A stretch of DNA of 64,000 nt, from contig OZ038422.1 in NCBI GenBank assembly GCA_964036155.1, positions 47,763,201 through 47,827,200 on the forward strand. Direction: 5' to 3'. Positions within the stretch are counted from its first letter, which is position 1. Every line of letters starts with the position of its first letter. The position numbers and the translations under genes are program-made. The stretch comes from Diploscapter coronatus. Lineage: Eukaryota; Nematoda; Chromadorea; Rhabditida; Rhabditidae. Positions 16,601 to 28,650 of the stretch are shown here, piece after piece. Under the pieces are notes generated by a model. It was not told the DNA's origin. It did not search any database and saw nothing but the letters and a program-made list of their open reading frames with translations.

Positions 16601-18845
16601 GACCAACTAACTGTAGATTTAGAACTTAAATTGATTCCGAAAGGAAAGTGATTCATAAAAATTGACTGGATCAAATTTAGGTCCTGATCGGAATGGATAC
16701 CAAGGCGAATCAAGGATCTGGATTTGATGAAGACAGATTGGTTGATCTGGTCAGCGAAAAAGTCCTCGTCGCTCTGCAACCACAACTGGACAGCCACAAA
16801 CCCATCGACAGGAACTCTATGAGTCAGGAAATTGTGAACTTGGTGCGTCTTACATCTATTTGAATTTGATAAATTCGCTTCATCAAAGAAATTGGGCGTG
16901 ATTTTTCAATGCTAAACTTGAATTTTTAGAACTTATTTCAAAATTAATGATAATTCATATAGAATCTGATTTCGACAACCAGATTCATTATAAATTAATT
17001 CGATTTTCTAGATAACCTATGCTATTTTCAATATTCAGGTCTTAAGTTCTCTGCCGAAACAAACTTCGCCTCCCTCGATCGATGAGAAGAAGCTCACCGC
17101 CAACATTATGGCGCAAATCCAATCGAGTCTGCCGAAATCTAAGGACATCGACGAAGCGCAACTCGCTAAAAGTGTTGCCGCTACGGTACGTTAAATTTTA
17201 AAACGCTTATTTTCAAAGAAAACTCAGTAAACACAGCATTAAAATCTAGGAATAAAATCGTCCTTATCCCAAGTTTCTCTTACTAAAATCACCAATATCT
17301 TCATGGTTATTTTCTGAATGATCAGAGTTTTAAAGGATGAATTTAGGTAATGGCCTCCTTGAAACTCCCGAAAGAGGTAGACGAGAAGAAATTGGCAGAG
17401 AAAGTCGCCGCCCAAGTCCTGGGCTCGATCAAACAACCCGCTACAATTGATCAAGCCAAACTGGTGCAGGATGTCACGCAGAAGGTAAAAATTGGTAAAT
17501 TTCTCGAGAAAGAAGAATTATTTACTTATGTTTCTGAACTTATTATGTAAACTAAAGGAATATTCGCGCTAATTTCCTCGCTTCACGTAACTTTGAAATG
17601 AATAAAGTTATGATTCAAAAATTGTCTAATGATAGAATGAGTTAATATGAACAGCGCCTTAAAGTTACAGCCGCTTTGTGAAATTAAAACTAATAAAATA
17701 TTTATAGGTAATCGCATCTCTGGACTCGAAATTCACGTCGTACGAAGAAGAGTTCAAACGAAGCCTCGAAGAGCGGATTCAGAAGACCGTGACGACGAAC
17801 GTCAATGTCGACATGAGCGATTCCAAGTTAGAGACCCTGATCAAGGCACTCATCGCCCAGGCGCTGGACATCTACGATGCGGATAAGACTGGACTGTTCG
17901 ATTATGCGTTGGAAAGTGCAGGCAAGAAAAAAATAAAGAATTCTAATATAACCAGGACAATTATATTTTTTTGAAAGTTCTAAATACGAAATATTGGATA
18001 GAATTTTACAGTAAATTAAAATTTTACATTCTCCGAATTATAGATGCTTGCATTGGAATGTCATATAATTTCAGGAGCGTCGGTCATTTCTACAAGGTGC
18101 AGCGAAAACTACAATTCGTACTCGAGGCTGGAAAAGTTCTGGAACATCCCCCTATATTATTCGACCTATGGGCCCAGAGTGGTGATTCAGGTAATAAAGT
18201 TTAAAAGAAAAATAATAGTAAGAAAAATTCAGAGAGGCTCCCAAACCCTAAACCCCGGCGAATGTTGGTGCTTCAAGCACGGAAAGGGGTATCTGACCAT
18301 CGATTTGTCGCACCCAATCAACATTTCGCATATCAGCTACGAGCATATTCGTGAGGATATTTCATTTATTCAAATAAAAATAACTAAAATCTTACAATTC
18401 CATAGAGCATTTATTTTAGATTTCTAATTTAGATTGGAATAAGTATACGAAATACTAATTTGCCTAATAGTTAAAAATTTCAGGCAAAGAAATGTCCCCC
18501 GAGGGCTATCTGAACAGTGCTCCGAAGACGTTCAAGTTATGGGCGTACAAGCAAGAAAACGACCTGGAAACTCGGTTTTTGCTCGACGAATTTGAATATT
18601 CCCTGGATGGAAGACCACTGCAGTTCTTCTATATTACGGTATAATTAGTATAAGTTTTCAAGGTGTGATAATTTTGAATGCTGCAAAAATGAGTAAAAGT
18701 ATGCCTTTTTAAATATACTAATTTTCAGAAACAACCTCCCTACCCAGTAAAAATCATCGAGATGGAGGTCATCTCGAACTATGGAGCCGACTTCACATGC
18801 CTCTATAGGCTAAGAGTCCACGGAAAGAAGTATTCGGTTAAATAA
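10602..18845 (+). CDS. Large SUN-domain nuclear-envelope protein (UNC-84-like)
   Basis: SUN proteins sit in the inner nuclear membrane and bind KASH partners in the lumen to form LINC bridges that move and anchor nuclei. Exons: 10602-10747, 11518-11587, 11680-11890, 11937-12078, 12344-12644, 12859-13031, 13186-13324, 13372-13559, 13907-14080, 14328-14531, 14763-15106, 15150-15217, 15266-15422, 15470-15585, 15825-16097, 16246-16368, 16411-16557, 16681-16842, 17039-17185, 17347-17484, 17708-17921, 18075-18190, 18233-18350, 18484-18638, 18729-18845. All exons join in frame, giving about 1380 residues. The N-terminal part has a basic RRGRPAK motif (about residue 384) and several hydrophobic or amphipathic segments. 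The clearest membrane span is [18 protein letters not shown] at about 669-686. Lumenal repeats occupy 931-1146. The SUN domain (about 1205-1380) starts at [15 protein letters not shown], contains PGECWC with the Cys expected to bond KASH, and ends in YRLRVHG. C. elegans UNC-84 is about 1100 residues by memory, so this protein is longer. One intron is GC-AG (17922-18074). Confidence 0.92.
16330..17722 (+). repeat. Nine-copy 18-residue repeat encoded by duplicated exons in the SUN protein
   Basis: Residues 931-1146 contain nine units of the form [IVF]D-x2-[KRSQ][ILM]-x3-[IV]-x3-[VIL]-[LMIQ]-x-x-[LIM]. Examples are [54 protein letters not shown] and [18 protein letters not shown], separated by short Pro/Ser/Lys linkers. 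Units 1, 3, 5, 7 and 9 are each interrupted by a phase-0 intron at the same place, just before the Val of the VL pair. Units 2, 4, 6 and 8 are uninterrupted. The duplication unit is therefore one exon carrying two repeats (147, 162, 147 and 138 nt). Units are probably amphipathic helices and may set the lumenal rod length between the membrane and the SUN head. Confidence 0.85.
17922..18074 (+). other. GC-AG intron at the SUN-domain boundary
   Basis: The reading frame runs through ALESAG and resumes with ASVISTRC. The only splice joining these in frame uses donor G|GCAAGA at 17922 and acceptor AATTTCAG ending at 18074. No GT donor near 17921 keeps the frame. Non-canonical GC donors are known to be used in nematodes and can be regulated. 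A sequencing error is possible but would have to fall exactly at the +2 base. Confidence 0.75.
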
Positions 18846-19746
18846 TTTCATCACTGTCTAAAATATTAATAGCGTAGTTAACATAAGAGAACAATTTCTA
18901 AATGGTGTTGCATATTTAGCGTCAATGTTCGTTTAAACAAATTCTAATTACCCTTATTAAAAGCGCATTTTCTAAAATAATAACACCATTTAGTAGTGCC
19001 AAATGATATCGTAGCAAAATGTTATACTTATTATCGTATAGAAATACAAATGTGTTGTTCTAATCTAATTTATTCCTCTTTTTTGTTTCAATTTTTGGCG
19101 TTGTTTTAAATTCGAAGCACTTTCTTTTCATTCATTTTCGAATATCTCTTGTTCTACCGGTGCTTTTATGTCTTGCTGTTATTTTATGATGTTAATTTTC
19201 TTCATCGTTGTTTTCATATTGATCTCTCATCTTTTCTGTCTTCTTTTTCGTCCCTTCAAATTCTCATACAATCTCTCGTCCTCTCGTTCGATACGGTCAT
19301 TTTCTCAGCTCATTTAAAAATCGTCGATGGTATTTTGATTTTTAGTTAGATTTTAATTCATGTATAGCACTGCCTTTAGACCAAACTCAAGATGTATTGG
19401 ACTGTTTTAATTTCGCAATGAATAAAGCTATTCAAGTTATAAAACATGCGAGTTTTTATCTTTTAAAGGAAAATGAATAAAATACCTTGATAATATCAAT
19501 AAGTAATGGGCTAATTAATAAAAATAGTGCAATAAGGCTAGTAAAATTGGTAGTAAATTCAAGACAGAATTCCCCTATATTTTGAATTGATATTTCTGTA
19601 CTACTTTATGAACTGTTTCTCAAGATAATCTACGAGTGTTCAATTGAATGATGAGACGGTACACTTTTTACCCTTCAAACCACATCATTGTGGCGTATTT
19701 CTACCGATTAGGTCTGTCATACGTTGATTTTTTTACGATTTCCCAG
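18846..19746. other. 3' flank of the SUN gene and leader of the astacin gene
   Basis: Two AATAAA signals follow the SUN stop codon (19421-19426 and about 19478), giving a 3' UTR near 600 nt. The interval 19149-19349 is pyrimidine-rich. An acceptor-like TTTCCCAG ends at 19746, three bases before the astacin ATG, and is a likely spliced-leader acceptor. No other gene was seen. Confidence 0.6.
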
Positions 19747-19749
19747 AGA

Positions 19750-22700
19750 ATGATTGATTTTCTGAAATTTTTCGTGATTTTATTAGTTGTCAATACTCGA
19801 TTTTCATTGGCACAAGTACCTGGTACGGAATATGGAGGTTTGAATTTTAACATTTAAAAAATATATTTTTACTACCGATAAGCCGAATTGACAAAATTAT
19901 TCTTATCGAAACCATGATATCATTAATTCCTTAAAACATAATTTTAAATATTCCAAGTTGGAAAAAAGATATTTTTATTGATCGAAACTACATAAATTTT
20001 GATATTTTTCATCAACCTTTAGTCACTACATCAAGTTTCCACGGTTAGACCCAAATTTAATGATTCAATTTTGAGTTAAATTCAATTATCGACGATTTCA
20101 AAGGTCAAACAGCAATTGGTATTGAAGTATTCAGTAAACTTCAGTTTCTATATTTTTTCATTTACTTATAGTGGATTTCTTAGATTCACGGAATATTTAT
20201 CATATCATTCGTATTGATTGGCATTAGTAAATCATTACTCATATATGCACTTGATTGATGATGATAGATAATAGTCGATTCAGACCTATGGTTTCTGAGA
20301 AAACAACCAAATTCACCGTCGTTCGTTCAAATATCTTCTGATGTTGGCAACGATGGAAACGATCCACCCCCTACGCCATCAGTTGACGACGTTTCTAATG
20401 TCATGTGCAAATTCGGAGAGGAAATTAGATTATGCAAGTAGGTTCTTGAAATTCCAATTAAATTAATAGTACTATATTTGCGTCATATTATTTCAAAAAT
20501 TCGATCAATTTTTATGTTTTGCCCTCAAAGATCGGTTGCTAATTATTGCATACCCACCATTTGATCATAAAATTCAGCAAATAGCTATTTAATGCTGTTT
20601 TCAGCCCAAGTTTAAAGAAACCACCAATTATTGAACAGAAACCTCTAATGCCAGTCGTATTCGCTCAGCCGACTTTTCAAAGACCAGTGAAATTCGAAAC
20701 ATCGTCGCAAGGAGCGATAGAATTCAATCAACAGCCATTGCCTAATCCTCAGTAAGATATGAGCTTATATTTTACTTTTAACCTGAAATTATTAAATCAT
20801 ATTGGAAAAAATCGATTTTCATGATATAATTTTATTTTTACAAATTATAAGAAGTTCAAAATTTCTTGCGTCATCTATTCTCCATAGACATTACTTTCAG
20901 TGCCTATCTAACTCCGGAAGAAGTGATAAGATTGAATCAAGCTACTCTAGCTCCTACGATAAATGGACCTTCACCTAATCCACAGTAAGTTGAGGTTATA
21001 ATTTCTGATGATTAGATAATCTAGCGCTTATCTATCACCCGAAGAAGTAATGAGGCTGAACCAAGCTCGCGATATTCCCACTCTAAGCAAATCAAATATT
21101 GGACAATTACCTAATCCACAGTAGGTTAAATTTTATTCAAATTAACTTTTTCTTAAACTTTAAGCTAAAAATGATTAAAACAATATTTCTAGAAAATGGA
21201 TTATTTTAGTATCCTACAAAATTTTATAGTTTCAAGTAAACAGTTATGAATTTGATGCAAAATGATTTTTAGCGCTTACCTGACTCCTGAAGAAGTTATG
21301 AGACTGAATCAGGCCACGGAATCCTCTGATTTTGGCCAGAATAGCTACCAAAACGATCAGAGGTTCAGAATCATTGTTAAATGATTAGGAAGAATCGGAG
21401 TTATTGGAGTTGCAATGATGAAGGAAATTTTATGATCTCAATTTTTTTATTAAAGCATTGCGGTTCAATATCTTGAAATTTGAATAATAATAATAATAAT
21501 AATTGCATGTTGTAGATAATAATTGCTGTCTTGTAAATATTTATGCTCATATTAACCGATATTTCTTCATTTCTCATGCCAATTTTTGTTCATTTTAATG
21601 CTATTTATCGTGGATCGTATGGTGTATTGTATATTTTAGTTTAGTAATAATAATAATAAATACTTATATAAACTATTTCAATTTAGTTACAAAACCCCTG
21701 AAGAAGTCATGGGAGAGCACGCCTATAAAGTGTTGCCCGATGAGCCTACATTGAGTCGGCCTCAAACTTTTGGAATGGTTACGATGTCGAACTCGAGTGG
21801 AATTAGTGAGCTTGAGGTAAGGCTAATTTAAAGTTATGATTAGAACTATTATTAAATTAGGGTATGTTATATACTTCTTATTCAGCGACGTTTTCAAAAC
21901 AATGTTAACAGGTCGTGTAAGATGATGAAATTTACGATTTTCACCTAAAAATCTTATCTTTTTATCTTGAAAGTTACTATAGTATTTCAGGAATACTGTA
22001 GGGCTAACGACTGTACGAAGCAAAAAGAGGAAAGTCGGATTTGCAAGCGTACTTTGATGAACTCGGTATTTTTCGAAGTTTAAAAATTTAACTCCACACT
22101 TTAGCTCAACAATTACATGACTCGAGTCCAAGGAAAGGACGCTACGAAGCATATTCAGAAGCAGTTTGATACGGTGTTTGAGGTAAATATAAATAAATTT
22201 CAAAATTGAACTCTGGTAAATTTAATTTTCGACAACTTTCCAACTCTGCTAAATATTAAAGCTAATAAATTCCAGTATAAGAAGGCCTTGTGCAAGAAAG
22301 CCGGCCTATCAGATAGAATAGTTCCTGCTGACAACGGCGTGGTCGATGGCGACATCATTTTGACCCTGGAACAAGCCATCTTCTTCCTAGATGAAATCAA
22401 AAGTCAAATGAAAAATGCTACTGATAAGCATGCTAGGAAGAAACGGTATGGATGCATGTTACAAAATAATTCAGTGATTATGAAAGCTGGAAAAATAACA
22501 ATTGTCAGTTTAATTATTGGATCTAATTTAATAGTTTATTTGAAATACTTCTCATGATCATAAATATGAAACATAGCACATATATAAGGTTTTATTATGA
22601 ACACCTTTCTACTTTTGTACTATTTTAGAAGTGGTCTCTTTTTCGAGAACGTTAACATCATCGGGAAATGGGACGTTTCCAAACCGATTCAATACAAATT

Positions 22701-23912
22701 CGATACAGATCTGAGTTTCGTTAATTTATTTTGCTTAAAATAGACATATTTTTTTAGAAGAAAAGGAGAAATCCCAAATTTTGGATGGGATAAAAATGAT
22801 CGAAAATTCGGTTAGCTGTATTAGATTTCAGCATAATCCCAAGTAAAGAATTATTGTACAGTCCATTTGAAATTTAATCTATATTTTAGCGCCAGAAGTT
22901 ACTTCGTGTATTTCACTAAAAGTGATCAATTGGGTGCAAATGAGTAAATGTTAATTTTTAAATATTTATTTTTAGTTTAAATTTAGATGCGGATTATCAT
23001 ATTATGGACGTGTCTGGAACGGATCTTTAGTTTTTTTGGGCTTTGATGGGTGTCTTGATGTAAAAAATTTCATAAGTAAACAAATCTATAATTATTGATT
23101 TTCAGATGCCCGGAACAGTGGCTCATGAAGTAAAAATTAACATATTAAAAATAATAATTTTTAAAATTTGAATTTAGCTATTACATGTTCTCGGTATAGC
23201 ACATACCCATCAAAGGTTTGATCGGGACAAGCATATTAAAGTTGTTTCAATTATTTATTTTATTTTAATTGACTTTTTAGATATCGTGGAATATAATTGA
23301 TCCTCAACTATATTCTAACTTTGCAATTTCGGATCCTAGAGTATATTCGACGTAATATTTTATTATTTTAAATAAAATTAAACTTTAAAAATGATTTTTA
23401 GATATGGAGTACCATATGATTATGAAGTATGTCTATTAAATTCATATATTTAAATGAATAATGATAAATTTAGTCGATCATGCATTACAAAGGAAATTTT
23501 TCACCTAGGAGTATGGCCAAGAGCACGATGATACCTTTGGTATATTAAAATGAAAATCTAAGGTTTAAATTTAAAATTTAGAAGGATCCCCTGAAGAATA
23601 AATATAAGATGGGTCAGAGGAAGAAATTGAGTGATGCTGATATCGAAATACTAAATAAGATGTACTGTAAGAAGAGTAAGATTAAAATACTTAGGGTTTA
23701 AAAAAAATTGAAATTTTAGCCTGCAAAGATAGAAAAGTTTTCTGTGGCATCTGGGCTCTAAACGGTCTATGCAAGACAAGAACTCATAGGAAATATATGG
23801 TTTAGATATTTTTTCTTATTTTTAAAATACTATATTTCAGAGGAAGTACTGTGAGCTTTCATGTAATTATTGCGGAACACGAAACCTGAGAAGGGCTAGA
23901 ACGTTGGGATGA
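19750..23912 (+). CDS. Secreted astacin zinc metalloprotease with ShK domain (NAS family)
   Basis: A predicted extracellular protease of the nematode astacin (NAS) family. Exons: 19750-19837, 20284-20437, 20605-20751, 20901-20984, 21025-21120, 21273-21362, 21687-21816, 21991-22065, 22105-22182, 22276-22445, 22629-22714, 22758-22842, 22890-22943, 22987-23059, 23106-23129, 23178-23243, 23281-23351, 23402-23426, 23474-23539, 23582-23675, 23720-23799, 23841-23912. All are in frame, giving 635 residues. In order: signal peptide (MIDFLKFFVILLV), a Pro/Gln-rich propeptide with TPEEV repeats, a Cys-containing helical part, VDGDI (matching the FxGDI aspartate-switch of proastacins), and the furin-like RKKR (about 368-371). 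Then comes the catalytic domain with HELLHVLGIAH at about 477-487 followed by R and D of the extended motif, and the Met-turn SIMHY at about 533. A six-Cys ShK/SXC domain (about 587-625) closes the protein. The ATG lies 3 nt after an acceptor-like site. A poly(A) signal is at 24068. The orthologue is not assigned. Confidence 0.92.
20901..21362 (+). repeat. Tandemly duplicated propeptide exons of the astacin gene
   Basis: Exons 4, 5 and 6 (20901-20984, 21025-21120, 21273-21362; 84, 96 and 90 nt) all start and end in phase 2. Each encodes a variant of HAYLTPEEVMRLNQA followed by a short linker; exons 4 and 5 end in PNP. The next exon (21687) starts with a degenerate copy, SYKTPEEVMGE. Because all three are symmetric, any of them can be skipped or duplicated without shifting the frame. 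This looks like recent internal exon duplication. Confidence 0.85.
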
Positions 23913-24354
23913 TTTCAATTCTTTAGAAGCTTTTCTTATAAAACTAGGGCAATTTTCGAGAAAATTTACTACATTTGTCCGAAAAGATTTTCTATGATAA
24001 TCAGTATTATCTATCACTTTGCAGAATTATTTACCTGTCTGTAAAAACTGCCATTATAGTCCTTTATAATAAATCCATTTATTTCGTCAAAATGTGCCGC
24101 ACTTTACAGCTTCCAACATATTGTTATTTGAGTTGATTTGACACTAGCATATGTTTATGGACCGACCGTATCCTCTGACAAAGAAAGCCACTCTCAATAT
24201 GTTTCTCTTCCTTTGATTTCGTCGGCAAGTTTGCAAGGACTTTGTTGTCGACAACCGATACATGAATTATGACGGCCCTAAACATATGTACTAAAACTTC
24301 CGATATTTGAAAATTCGATTTCAAATTTGAAACGCTAAAATGTTTGGGGAACAG

Positions 24355-24387
24355 TCGTTGCGCACAAAAATCTTTTGTACGCAACGA
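24355..24387. repeat. Near-perfect hairpin downstream of the astacin gene
   Basis: CGTTGCG (24356-24362) and ACAAAA (24364-24369) pair with TTTTGT (24373-24378) and CGCAACG (24380-24386) around a 3-nt loop. There is a single C/A mismatch and one extra T-A pair outside. It lies about 440 nt past the astacin stop codon, beyond the poly(A) signal. No coding role was seen. Confidence 0.75.
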
Positions 24388-27300
24388 TATACACCCGAAT
24401 TTTTAAGGATTATCTGATCCAATTTAATTACGTTCACAGTCCTCTTATTAAACGATAACAATTTAATAAAGATTTTCAAAAATCTGGGATCAACCTTATG
24501 AAATCTTGTGATTAAATTTAGACAGATAAATTTGTAGATATTTGCCAATAAAACCGGTGAGAAATCAAAACTCAAATTCTTTATTCTCAGCAGTTTTAGA
24601 TTTAAAACGTACTTTAACCAAGTTATGATCGAGCATCCTAATGTTGATTACCACTTCCTGTTCAATATCCAATACTGTCATCCATTATTTGCCTAGTTCA
24701 TCTATTCATCAACATCAACGCACTCATTTTGCTATTTTCCTAATAGCAAAGTCACTTCTCTTCCTCATAACGCGCTAACTCGCACCTAATATGGTCAACA
24801 CATTTTGTCTTTCGGTCTTTGTACAAGTGCCTTCTAACACCTAAATGCTATCTTGGAAAATCCCAAATTCCATATTGAAGTATAGAAAACTAAAACCACC
24901 TGATATATCTAGACAATTCATCACCTTTATCCTAATTGAGTTATGAGAAAGCATTCTCAGACTTGGAGAAAATTTCGATTATTGAAATGCTAAATAAAAA
25001 TCTCTGTCTAAGTTTAATATTTGAATTCATACGCGATAGGGCGTTCTGATTTAATTAAATTAGTTGACTTAACGTAACATGCAACAACATTTGAGTTAAT
25101 TTGTGGCACTTTAATTAAATCACCCAGTTCGATTGTCCTCAAAGTGTGATAAGTTAAATTTTAGAAGGGAAAGTGCTTCATAATTAGTCAGCATGTTTAT
25201 CACTAAAATTTTAGCTAGGTGATCTAAAATCGAAAATTACAATTGAAATGTCAAGGCTTGATTTATGAAATTCAGAAATTTGAAATATGATTCGAATCGC
25301 GTGATTATGATATTGGTAAACTCTTAAATACTAGAAGATACGTGTGGATTGTGTCATAAATTAACAAAGAAATGCAGTATCCTCAAAAGTCGGCCGAAAA
25401 ACAGCGCAAAATCTATGAAAAGACCATTTTAGGCGACTTATCGCCTCAAGGATTATACATCAATTGGATGAAATGATAACTGAATTAGCGCGAGCGAACA
25501 CGTGTTAAAATGTCGCCCATTATTTTGCCATTCTTCAAAAGATATTTCATTCAAGAGTCCTATGAATAGGATGTATCACCCCGGAATCTGTGAAATATCA
25601 TTTTGACACCACGACAACACCACTTTTCGGACTTTTATCAAGCCGACGAGCATGATCGATAAATTCACAATTCCAATGTTCTTTTTCGGGCATTTGAAAA
25701 TATCCATTTCGAATCTTCATTTTATTAGAATTTGTTTAAAATAACTTTTTGAAATATTTTAACTAGAAGTTTCCAAATTAAATTTTACTTTTGATGTTTT
25801 AAGCTGACTTTAGAAATTCCAATTAAAATTCGGTATCCCCTTGTATTGTCATGAAATTATTTTAATTATCTCGATCCGTCTTTGTAAATCCCTCCGTAAC
25901 TTCTTTGATCTCAAATTAGTCCCGCCCATTTCTTTGAGTAATTTAGGAGGGGTGAGATGTTATGGATCAATGAGAGAGTTTGAGAAAGAGGACCTGAAGA
26001 CTCAACGTCCTTTTTGTCTGAAGAGTCACTTATATCATTTTCTGTCAACAATTTTCGAGGATTACGGTATTACTTTCAGAATTCGAATTTTCGAATCCAA
26101 ATGAAGAAAGGTTACTGTAATCTTTGGGCATGATTTTTCAAAAATTTTTCATAAAGATTTTTCGAACTAACTTTATTATTTGAATTTTACGATACTCTTC
26201 TTCGAACTACTTGTAGATGTTCTAACTTTCAAATACGACTCAATTTATCGAATATAATATTCCCATTAAATCGAAATTGATTATTTGACTTTCTGACTAT
26301 GAGTTATAAATTTCAATACCCCCTTATTATTCAACCATTTCCATTTCCTGATCATTAGAATAACAATTTGCTTGAATCTATGGATTACGGTATCCACGGG
26401 TGCTTTACCCAGGCCGCTCATTATGTCTGATTATCGTCAACCAGGGGATTAACTCTTTTCTAGGTTTAGGCTACAGGTTGACAAGCGAAAAGAGGGGTAA
26501 AGTGTCAATCTTGTCATATTTCATTCACTTATTCTGGATCCTCATTTATTTTTGATATCGAATTTTATAATCCACATTTGGGGACACATTATTTATATTT
26601 CGAATTAATTTCATTTAGATTTTTAAAACTTAGATCAAGTGATCTATTCTTTTATATACGAACTCCACGATGGTATCATTATTCTGCAAATTTATTCGAA
26701 TCACTATGATTTTTTTTCTGAAATCCGTATTTTTCTTTAAAATCTATAATATTCTAGGTGTAACATGTTGCTAAATCCTTCCTATATCCTCCGGTACAAT
26801 ATCCTTTCCTCTTTCTTTTCCTGGGTGTAAATTTGAGACCTCAAATCTGCGCTTGACCTGCCTGCGGCCTGTGCTCTTCCATAATTTTACCGAATTCCCA
26901 CCCTATCACATCCAATAGCTGTTATTATTTCAAGTAATTGCACTCTTAGCGATAAAGGGGAGGAATCAAGATTCTAGAAAATTGCAAAGTTGTTTGTTAT
27001 TACTATATCTTTCATTCTTGCATCATTTATGATAAAAGAGGGCGGAATAACAATAAGATTTTTTTTTGTAAAATTTCCGAAGTTTCCAATATGAATTTAA
27101 CGCTTTTAGACTTTTAATTTTTTACCAAGTAACATATTAGGGAGTGGAGCTAGAATTAGTCAAATTTCATTAAAAGTGCATCGTTTCAACATTGATATCA
27201 TTACCAGGTCCTTTGCATTAGATCAAACCTACTTTTAACTCTAGAATCATCATTAGATTTAAAGTAAATATAAATTTTAATTTTCTGAATGAAAAATGAG

Positions 27301-28509
27301 CATTCAATGCAGACTAGTCTTTGTATTTTGGAAAATTTTGATGGAAATAATTGCGGGGTGAACTTGACAAAATTCCTTTAACAAGGAAGGCAAATCTTTC
27401 ATTTTGCATTAAAATCACGAAATCTATAATCATCAGAACATAAAGCATAAATTAAGCGATTATGCAGCCACGTGAGCTGAAATAACGAATTCCGTTAAGT
27501 TGTTTGTTAGTTGTTAATTAGCGCTATATTTCCAAAATACATTGAAAATATGCGAAAGCACCAAAGCCCACCGAAACTTTGAAACTTAAACCAACCGCGC
27601 GCTCTAACGTGTGACTAAAAATTTAAAGGGCATAAATTAACAGGCACGCTTAATTTCAAAACCTAAATTCATTAAATCGTCTTGATATTCATGATGATAG
27701 AAGATAAACAAGTCTAATTGAAAATGCAAAGTTAATTAAATTGCAAAGTTAACCTTTAAATTATCATTCATTTAGATTCATTGCACTATCAATTAGCGCT
27801 AATTATTTTGACTTAAGTTTATGAATTAAAATAGCATTATTCGTTATTTGAAAGTTAAGCCAATTATCATATCACCTTGCAGCTTTATTAATTATGTCGT
27901 TAATGATTTACAACTAAGCTTATGAATTTAAAAAATATCATCATTCCTATATCTTCTGATTTAGATTCTTCATTTCATTCTCAATTTTCTTTAACTATGT
28001 TCACTTTATTATTATCATAATGTGATATTTATAAAAACGCTGATATTTCGCTTATTTATACGATTTGAAATTTCGAATTTCATCGTTGCGATGAGACCTC
28101 CATTTGTCGAAAGCGCGCTTTTTCATGTGTCGTTTTTCTACCCTACTTTATCATTTCCATCAGTAATTTTAATCGCAACGTTCGCTTCAAAATGAAAGCA
28201 ACCTGTAATCAGCGAAAGTTCAACCCCCTTGAAACTAGGATAAATAAGAATTTTCATCAAGCATTTGTAGCATATTCTTAGTCGCCGCAGAGCAATCTAC
28301 CCATTTATCTGTATACCTGTTTAGTTTTGCAAATCTTCGAAGTTTTGATAATGCTTCAAGTTTTTAAAAGTTCATATTCATGATAAAGTTTCACTTGACA
28401 TAGTCATACATCATTAATTAAATTTTGAAAAATAGGATGAAAACCCACTTTCCTATGAAAATCGAATATTTTGGATAAAAATTCAACTTACCATTTTTTG
28501 CTATAAGAA

Positions 28510-28650
28510 TTGCCTAATTTCCCTCATTTCCACCAGTAACTCGAAACATTTGGCGTTCGGTTCTATCGGAGATTTTCTGATCGCAAGTTTTAACGGAAAG
28601 GAGGGAAAAATTAGCGCAAATGTCGCGGTTTGCCTAATTTTCCTCATTTC
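28510..28650. repeat. Direct repeat, 21 bp, spaced exactly 120 bp
   Basis: TTGCCTAATTTCCCTCATTT at 28510-28529 recurs with one substitution at 28630-28649. Related words (ATTTGTAAATTTCG) recur at about 28695 and 28747. This may be a decayed local duplication or paired regulatory sites. Confidence 0.6.

Noticed and set aside
21485..21660. (TAA)n tracts as a meaningful repeat locus
   Set aside because: Short trinucleotide microsatellites are common in AT-rich introns; others occur at about 12088 and 43090.
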